Shown here: positions 56,735 through 64,000 of the stretch, piece after piece
How positions within the stretch are numbered: position 1 is the stretch's first letter
Layout: every line of letters starts with the position of its first letter
Assembly (NCBI GenBank): GCA_013397115.1
Contig: VWZW01006278.1
Location: 2,215,549-2,279,548, forward strand
Direction: 5' to 3'
DNA length: 64,000 bases
Source of the DNA: Edolisoma coerulescens
Taxonomy: Eukaryota; Chordata; Aves; Passeriformes; Campephagidae
Program-made: the position numbers and the translations under genes
The notes under the pieces: model-generated
What the model saw: the letters and a program-made list of their open reading frames with translations, nothing else
Told to the model about the DNA's origin: nothing
Database searches by the model: none

Positions 56735-57125
56735 TGCTAGTCTATATATTTTGCAATCCCTTTAAAGATTTTTTTTCTTTAAACCCCTCACCCTAGCTCC
56801 CTCCCCATTCTCCCCCCAAAAAATTATTATAAAGAATTATTGCCATTAGTACGTCTTTCCCAGTGAAAGGAGAAAATCGCCTCATTCATAATTTATACCC
56901 TCAATTACTATTAATAAAGAAATATTTCAGCAGAAAATCGCCTGGGAAAATTACACGTAACATTGCATTAACATTCTATTTGAACATTTTCATCACATTT
57001 GTTATAGAGTTAATAAGAGGGATATGCTCCCCTGACTTCTTCATGAAATTATGGGCTGCCTATGATAGTTTAATCTTTTAGACTTTATATAATATATTCA
57101 CTTTACTAATTGAGCTATCCAAGGA
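56735..57125. promoter_or_regulatory. most enhancer-like block in the window
   Basis: About 390 bp of AT-rich, non-repetitive sequence dense in short cores: AATTATTGCCATTAGTACG, CTCAATTACTATTAATAAAG, GTAACATTGCATTAAC, GTTATAGAGTTAATAAG. A 12-bp motif AGAAAATCGCCT occurs twice (56871-56882 and 56932-56943), 61 bp apart in the same orientation. The 72-codon frame (56863-57081) has no protein character. The left part is a C-rich tract. Confidence 0.5.
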
Positions 57126-60104
57126 GCAGTTAGGGATGTTCTTAAACGTGGAAGACAAAGTAATCAGGGCCGTGACTTCCTGACAAGAAGATCTTCTTCC
57201 GGAGATGAGGAGCTGCACGTGTGAGGGACACACACGTATGTGTCTGTGTGCAGATGTGCCACTCCATTAGCCCTTCCCTTAATGTCCTGCCTGTATTTCG
57301 AAGTGAACCTGAATGAAGGGTGGAGGTGATTTTCTGACTTGTGAAATATTCCCCAAAACTTCCATTTGTATTTCAGAGTGAAAGGGGGTCTGGTGAACTT
57401 GAGCAAAGTATTATTTTGGGAATAGGAAATGCCCAGCATGGGGGGGTTCTCAGGAGCAACATTTCATGCAGACAAACCTTTATGCTCAAATTCACCCCCA
57501 CCCACCGTCATGCACAGATCATCTCCAAAATTCTGGGCAGGGAGATGGGCTGGGGTGTACAACCCCTCTTCTGCTCTCCCTGGAGCTTCTGCTTCACCAT
57601 GTGGTGCCATTCAGGACATACAGTGCAGAAAGGCTTCCCCCCGCCCAGGGGTACAAACAAACCCAAAACTGGGCTGCAGGCAAGAAGTGAGGTAGGTGTG
57701 AGCAGTGAGAGATAAGGAGGCACTTGGAAGATGGACACCATGACAGTGCCACCATGGGCATTGCTCTGGACAATCTGTTTGTCTCCAGAAAATGTAGCAA
57801 CAGGAAAGTTTTGGTAGCTCGCTCTTCTGGTCCTGTGCCTGCAGCAGCTGGAGCCTTGGTCCAGACTCAGCTGCTCTTGGACCTTTCCTTAAACAGATGC
57901 AGCGTTGGGCACTGAGATTTGAGCCCCTCATCCAGTATGGGAGATGAACTCAGGTCAGGGTCTCTCTGTGAGATCCTCCTTTCCCCTCCATATGCACACG
58001 AAGGGCCCCTTGTCACAAGTTGTCATCCCAGGCTCCTGGCTTCAAGCAGGAGGCTTCCCAGAGCAACACCAGGCAGTGTTTTGCACCAGGTCTATGTGAG
58101 AAAAGGCTGCATCGTCAGCTTGCTGGTGGTTGCTCACTCATTAAGCCTAAGTGGATGTAGCCCCCAGCAGGTGCAAAGAGGGATCCATCACTGCAGAGCA
58201 GTGGCACTGCCACTGGGGATGAGGTGAGTCTCTGTTCACTGCCCCGATAAAGGAGGCTGCAGGACCACAAAACCAGCTGCTTCATCTTGCATCCACTGGG
58301 CTCTCATGTCCCCCTCTTCATCCACCGAGACCAGGCATGGACATGGAAAGGGTGACAGGGCAGAAATTGGCACACAGGCTCCTAGGCAAGGGTTTCCAGT
58401 CACCCATGAAACCACTCTTGTGACTTCCAGCCTGTCCAAACTTGTGGCCACTGCTGACAGCCAGAGGTTTAATGAAAAGCTTTCATGTGTTGGGATTCAT
58501 TAGCTGGGACTCATCAAACAGCAAGTAAGAGCCTGGATGTTGCCAACTGAGTCCTGCTGAAAGGTGCTCCTGCAGGTGAGGCAGCCTGGGATGGCAGGAA
58601 ACCCCCATGCTGGAGGGCAGGCAGGTGAGGTCCCATCACTCCCCAGCAGACCAAGGCCAGTGCATAGCACCAAAGATGGGAATGAGTATGGGAAGAGTGC
58701 AAGGGGGGCTGGCAGTGAGCACCCCTCCTCCAGCTCCCCAAGGTTAGTCTGTTCACAAAGCCTTCAACCCATCATGTCTGGCCAGGCTCAGCTGTTCAGA
58801 CTCCTGGAGTGACACCTAGTTCTGTCACCCAGAAGAGGAGCTAAGCTCCTGCCAGCCTTGCCCTCCCAGCCTACGTGAGCCCATCAGGAAGAGAGGGATA
58901 GATGAGTGACAGCAAGAAAAAAAAGTGACTGCAGTGTGAGGAGTGGAGAGCAGAGCATCCGTGTGTGGTGGAATGAGCCATGCAGCTCCTCTAATGCTTT
59001 CGTGGTGGAGCATGGTTGTTCCCAGCTGGCTTCACGTGGAATGCGCTGCACCCTCATTGCTGAGCTTGCAACCAACGTTTTCTTGGGTGGTGGTTTGCCA
59101 CTAGCCAGCACTGAGGAGGCTGTAGCCACCTGGACCACCAAGGAACTATGCTGGACAAGCAGCAGCCCATGCAAGCCCACATCTTCTCAGTGCTTCCCAG
59201 ATGGGGAGGGCCCATAGAGCTGCTGTGTGTGCAAGTACATGGGGAGTGCAGGGAGCTGGGCATCTTTCCAGGGACCACATGGGCAGCCTGGGAACTGCGG
59301 AGGCCAAGGAAGGTGAGGCTTGAACTGTCCACCCCAGAGATGGCCACTGCCTGGCCCTGGGCAGGATGGACCACGCTGTAAACAGGACAAGGCTTGTAAA
59401 CAGGGCTCCAGCTGGGATAAATTTAGCCCTTTGGGGTTGCAGCCCTGGCGCGGCAGGACACGGTGTCAGGGTATTGTCGAGAGGAGAGAGGGAGAAAGAA
59501 GCTGAATAAACAAACACAGCTTGTCCCTTTTTTTTTCTTTTTTTTTTTTGTCCCAGCGTTGTTGTTTCAGCCGGACAATTGCCCTGCAGATTCAGGGAAC
59601 AGGCTGGAGTTCAAGTGAATTTGGCTTCCAGTGCCTCCCTTTTCACATTGTGTTCTGAATGTATCCTGGCATATATGGGGAGAGTGTCCATACCCGTGTG
59701 TGTGGGTAACTCCATGGGTGCTCTGCACACATCTTTGAGCTGGCCCACAGGGATAGGGGCTGCTTTGCATCCCAGGTGAGGCTGAGCAAGTTGGCATTGT
59801 CTCTCATGCATGACTTGGCTTTCTCCTTACGCACCAGATTAACACTCGAGGGTGTCCAGGAACACATGTGCAAGGTATGTGCCTCCGTGGGTAGAGCAGC
59901 TCTGGAGGTGTCCCTCCACAGCAGATGGACACTGTAGAGTTGAAAGTCTTTGCAGAAATTTAGGAACAGAGATCAGGACTCAAGTTCCTTTCCTCTTTTT
60001 CTGTCATAGGGTCTGGACAAGTTGTATTCCCTTGACAAAATCATCTGTGATCTCAGGAGCAAAGGGCATGGATCTTCTCTTTCAGTCCTGCTCTGTGAGG
60101 ACCT
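57126..60104. other. unannotated 3-kb stretch
   Basis: Nothing supported except a T-rich run (59528-59549, 21 T with one C). A GAG|GTGAGTCTC donor-like site at 58225/58226 has no supported exon before it. Confidence 0.45.
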
Positions 60105-60320
60105 AAGTCTTTTTCTAAAGGCCGTGTTTAGAGGCAGCCTAATTTTCACATCCTAATTTTATTTTTCTCACATCTTTCTCTGACACACACATACACACGG
60201 ATGCTTCTATTGGAAAAACGATTTTAATACCCATGGCACATTGTCCTGGTGTGATATAAAATCCAATGACATGTGGCATTTGGAAAAGGTCACTTCCCCC
60301 ATCAGGATTCATTATCCTAC
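60105..60320. promoter_or_regulatory. AT-rich putative regulatory block
   Basis: CAGCCTAATTTTCACATCC, a CA-rich run (60183-60198), AAAAACGATTTTAATACCC, TAAAATCCAATGACATG. Non-coding, motif-bearing, interrupted by the CA run. Confidence 0.27.
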
Positions 60321-61154
60321 CTCAGCCTGGGAAGCCACGGGGTTGCCCCCTCCTCTGAGGACCCCTTGCCCCCTCCCCGGCTACAGGAGGCAAGCAGGGA
60401 GAGGGGATGAGGCATTAGGTGGCCATGCCATGGACCTTGGTAGTGTCGGGCAGTTTCTGCAGCGAGGGCTCTTGTTTCTCATTTGATGTCCCTGCCCTTC
60501 CTGGTGCCTTAATTTTCCTCCTGCCACAGAGCAAGAGGAGTTACAGGGATGTGCTGCTGGGAAAGCTCTGTGGGGTGCACAGGGCTGGATTTGGCTTTTG
60601 CTTGCCTCCCCTGCTCACTGCTCCCTGTCTGTTCCCTTTTGAGTCAGAGCTGGCACTTGTGGTGCCCTTGCTCTGCATGGTTTCAGAAGGGAAACGCTCC
60701 TCTTCCCTGTTTCACTTGTCCAAATTTTTGGCTAGGTTGACTGGGAAGTGCCTGTCCGTGTTGGTGCTCACTGCCACCTAGACAGAACTGAGAAGAGAAA
60801 GTGGAGAGGACATGGAAAGCCCAGCTCCTCACCGGCTTCCCCACCAAGCATGGGGATGCTCACAGCAGGGCAGGAGTGACAAGCTGTCCTGGGGTTCCTG
60901 CATGTTTTTTCTTTCCTTGGATTCATTTCTGCTTAGTTTTTCCCAGGACCATCTTTGTCCACATATGTCCAAGTATATCCACCTCCCCAAGCTGTTTCCA
61001 GCCCAACTTGGTGCTATTCCCTGGAGGTCAGAAGGGTGCAGGTCAAACTTGCTGTGGAGGCTGTCTAGGGGTTCTCAGGGATGCGGTCCCTCGGAGAGCA
61101 GAGCATGGGCTGTTCCACGGGAAGGGAACTGGAAGCCAGGACTTTACCACTTGT
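60321..61154. other. unannotated stretch
   Basis: Overlapping 120-180-codon frames on the plus strand share the same DNA in different phases and have no domain. Confidence 0.45.
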
Positions 61155-61210
61155 TCACTAACTACCTTGGGGCACCTTGGCCAAGTCGTAACCCTGTTCC
61201 CCACCTGAAA
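61155..61210 (+). mobile_element. possible MIR-like SINE scrap
   Basis: TTCACTAACTACCTTGG, CACCTTGGCCAAGTCG and CCCCACCTGAAAGGG follow the order of the MIR core (acttactagctgtg, gaccttgggcaagtca, cctcatctgtaaaatgg). Short and diverged. Confidence 0.28.
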
Positions 61211-61399
61211 GGGAGGGGAGAGGTGAGGGTGGGTGCACTGAGCATACAGTGGGCTCCAGGCTTAGTGGGAATGGCAGGAGGTGGGAAACGGGAGCAGGTT
61301 TTACTGGGGGGTGAAGGATTATTTTTGCAGAGGGGAGTGGGGTTTAATGCTTGATGAAGATGACTTCTCAGAGTGCTGAGGGTAATGGTGACTGGAGCC

Positions 61400-61710
61400 C
61401 CTTCCTACCACATAAACACCAATGAGTTATGGGTACCCCAGCCTCTAATTACGCAGTCAGCCCCAAATAGGCTGTGTCTAACGAGTCTGACAGACTAATA
61501 TCTCAAGAGCCCTTAATGTGTTATCATCTCTTGCTGTATGACCTCATATTTATAACTGCTCTGGTGGGAGGTTGAGAAATNGAGAGGCGACTTCTCTCCA
61601 TCCATCATCAGAGGAGTTTGCGCTATTAGATGATTAAAGACATTTTTTATAATATTTGGAAGAGGCTTTGAAATGTCTCTCAAACAGTGTGATTAATGCC
61701 TGCTTAACCC
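61400..61710. promoter_or_regulatory. strong putative conserved non-coding block
   Basis: CCTCTAATTACGCAGTC, GACAGACTAATATCTC, ATGTGTTATCATCTC, GCGCTATTAGATGATTAAAG, TTTTTTATAATATTTGG, GTGTGATTAATGCC. Dense homeodomain cores, no frame, no repeat. A single N lies inside at 61581. Confidence 0.43.
61581..61581. other. single ambiguous base
   Basis: A lone N without a composition change or duplication around it, so a base-call ambiguity is more likely than a contig join. Confidence 0.6.
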
Positions 61711-62379
61711 TTGCCTGGCTGGGATGGCATGGTGGGGGAGGCAGGTGCATCCCGGGCAGGACTCCCCAGGCATCTCAGCGGTCACCCGGCCGTTGGGCAC
61801 ACCAGGCCCTGACAAGGTGTGATTCATGAGCACGGGGCACCTGCAGGAAGCTCCAGCCTCCAGGCAGTTCCTAATGCACCCGGGGACTTTGTGGTTTCTG
61901 AGGCTACAACGGTTGGGGCAGGAGGAAGCACTGTCTGCCCCCTCCCCAGCACTTACTCAAGAGGCCCCAGGGCTGTGCCAGTCCAGGTCTGCAAGCTGAA
62001 CCATTCCACACTGAGGCTGTGGGTTTCAAGGAAGGGTAAGGAGAGGGGATGAACAACCCCTGCCTGTTCCCAGCTGGCCTGAGCTGGTGGAGTGCTTGCT
62101 TTCCTCATTTCCCTTTCTTTTTACTCTTGTCACTCCAGATGAAGTCTCTCCCAAAAAATTGCTGGCGTCTTAGATGCTCCGGTAGGATCCACCTTTAGGG
62201 TGTTACGACCTTGCTCCAAGTTTGCCATAAAGACCCATGGGGCTGGTGGACACATTCACACTAAAATTGGTGTCAGCATTGTCTCGTACCTGCCAAAGGC
62301 AAAATTACTCCTGTTTCCTGATGTTGGTTCCCATGGGGGAGTAGAGATTTGGCCTCAGATGGGGGAAGTATGCCCACCT
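61711..62379. other. unannotated stretch
   Basis: Nothing supported. Confidence 0.5.
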
Positions 62380-62780
62380 CCTTTGATCACAGGCACAATG
62401 TTTCATAATCTCAATTTCTTGTCAATTGATTGCCAGATAGAAGCGACAACCAAAGAGGGCCCCAGGCGTCTGCAACTGCCACTCATCGTATGATTTTAAC
62501 TCTCCCCCTCTGTAAGTTTGCATTATTTTCTTCTTCTTCTTGTTGTGATCTAAAGAAATCTCCCCTCCCTCCCCCTCCAAAAAGCCTCCTAGAAATTCCA
62601 ACACCCTTGTTGATTTGGTATTAAATGTATAAATAGCTAAGAAGGGTTAATGCATGATTAATAGGTGTTTTATTAAAATGGTTAATCTGTCATTATAGAG
62701 TCAAAAGGATCAATAGATTTCTTACAATCATGGCTTAAAATAATCTTTAGCACCAATGCTTATGGGCTTAAAACCCTGGA
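62380..62780. promoter_or_regulatory. strong putative conserved non-coding block
   Basis: Two parts. The left part has TTTCATAATCTCAATTTC, TTGTCAATTGATTGCC (TCAATTGA palindrome) and CTCATCGTATGATTTT. After a pyrimidine-rich spacer (62520-62590) the right part has GGTTAATGCATGATTAATAGG (near-palindrome TTAATGCATGATTAA at 62647-62661), GTTTTATTAAAATGG and ATGGCTTAAAATAATC. No frame, no repeat. Confidence 0.45.
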
Positions 62781-64000
62781 CAGGGTGTTTAGAGGACCTG
62801 GGGGTCTCCTGTTAACTCCTTCCAACTCTTTTGTCACCTGAAGTGTGACTGTTCAGATGGAGAAAAGCCAACACAGGGCTGCACAGTCTGTTATGGTTAC
62901 CATCCACCTTATTATTGATGGGTATTAAAATTGTCGCACCTGAGTGACAGAAAAGGGAAATGGAAAGCAGGAGAAACTGGGGATGCAGCTGGATAAATGC
63001 TCTTTATTATAACAGTGAGCAGCACCTGAGTGGAGCAAGGCTGGGGCATGGCCCAGCTGTCTCTGATCCATAAGTACCTCTGCAAAGCAGCAAACGTTGG
63101 CCAAGCATCACCCATCCCAGCCTGGCTCCTTCTCTAAGGAGCACTGCCTCCACACCAGGCTGAGGTGGGGGGATTCCAGCCTTGCACAGAGGTGAAGCCG
63201 TGTGCCTGGTGTGAGGCATTGTGGCAGTGGCCAGGGAGGACTTGCCCAATGCCACCCGAGTCACCTCAGCCCCAGGGGCTGCTTTTCTGGCAGGTGGATG
63301 ATGGTGAGTCTGGTTGACCCAACCCTTTGGGATGCCTGTTCCAAGCTGCTGTTTGGTAACTCCAATGATACCGTGACAAATCCCAGAGACACTGAGCTGC
63401 CGACCCCCAGCGCGAGGTCTCTGCAGGAGGAGGTGCTGTTTAGACAGGTTGACACAGGAGCATCTGAGCCAGCCCAGGCAGGGGGAGTGCAGCCCCCCTC
63501 TGCCCCCTCACTGCCCAACACAGCATCCTCTCCTCCAGCACAGGAGAGATCCAGAGGTCATGCAGGGGGTCTGTGGTGGAGTCTGGACAGCAGTGCAGAG
63601 TGCTGCAAGAGCAAATGGTACTCTCAAGTGTTTCCTGAGTGATTTTGGGAGCCTTGGCTGTGGATATTGGCTACACCACTCATGCAATGGAGACTTAGAC
63701 CTGCTGCCTAGTGAGCAGAGCAGATGTTGGTGTGCTGGGACCAGTCCTGGCGGCCTGAAACCCCTCCCTGTGTCTCCATTTCTCCCTCCCCAGGTGCATT
63801 TGTGCCACTCTTGAGCAGCCCCTGCCACTACAAGCCTGCCAAGGTTGGAGACACTCACTCAGAGGCTGCTGGGAGCTGGTGCTCTCTGATGATTTGGCCA
63901 TGCAGTTACTCTGCTGCAGCCCCTCTCCCCACTTCCTTGCCAAACATGAGGGCTCTGCTCCCTGCCCAGCCCCACAGCCCAGGCCAGCCAGCTGGATTCA
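62781..64000. other. unannotated stretch to the window end
   Basis: GC-moderate DNA with overlapping short frames. No exon, RNA or repeat is supported. Confidence 0.5.

Noticed and set aside
62776..62840. Faint CR1-like string (ACTCCTTCCAACTC)
   Set aside because: Only one short match and no neighbouring CR1 segments.
1..64000. tRNA, rRNA, microRNA, CRISPR array, viral or prokaryotic genes
   Set aside because: No tRNA B-box with a cloverleaf, no known microRNA seed hairpin, no regularly spaced repeat array and no recognisable viral or bacterial protein was seen by eye. A covariance-model search would be needed to exclude small RNAs fully.

Overview
The window looks like a vertebrate, most probably avian, nuclear chromosome segment that is almost entirely non-coding. 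Three things suggest this. There is a recognisable CR1 LINE tail (3514-3690). Other transposons are very scarce, with only a few decayed MIR-like SINE scraps, as expected of a compact bird genome. There is also a dense CpG island beside a (TG)n tract and an assembly gap. No bacterial or viral gene organisation is present, and no open reading frame could be tied to a protein family. The long frames look like chance openings in GC-moderate DNA.

Layout. At the left edge, on the minus strand, there is a candidate 3'-terminal exon: acceptor at 1004-1005, a short coding tail ending in four lysines and TAA, and AATAAA at 916-911. From about 3.9 to 12 kb the sequence is ordinary intergenic or intronic DNA with a few AT-rich, homeodomain-motif-rich blocks. 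At 12.07-13.19 kb there is a CpG island containing a perfect CAG|GTGAGT donor at 12912/12913. The assembly is visibly wrong here: a 207-bp block is present twice around a 335-bp CpG-rich piece set off by single Ns, followed by a 143-bp run of N. From 13.2 kb to the end the sequence alternates between unremarkable DNA and about 20 further AT-rich blocks (roughly 0.1-0.4 kb) with the texture of conserved developmental enhancers. The clearest are 28.5, 31.5, 33.6, 35.5, 42.7, 55, 56.9, 61.5 and 62.6 kb.

Interpretation (inference). The most economical reading is the 5' end of a gene transcribed rightward from the CpG island, with a very long intron or flank carrying many regulatory elements, and the end of a leftward-transcribed gene at about 0.9-1.0 kb. 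I could not name either gene. Conservation cannot be tested from one sequence, so every regulatory call rests on base composition and motifs, and confidence is set accordingly.
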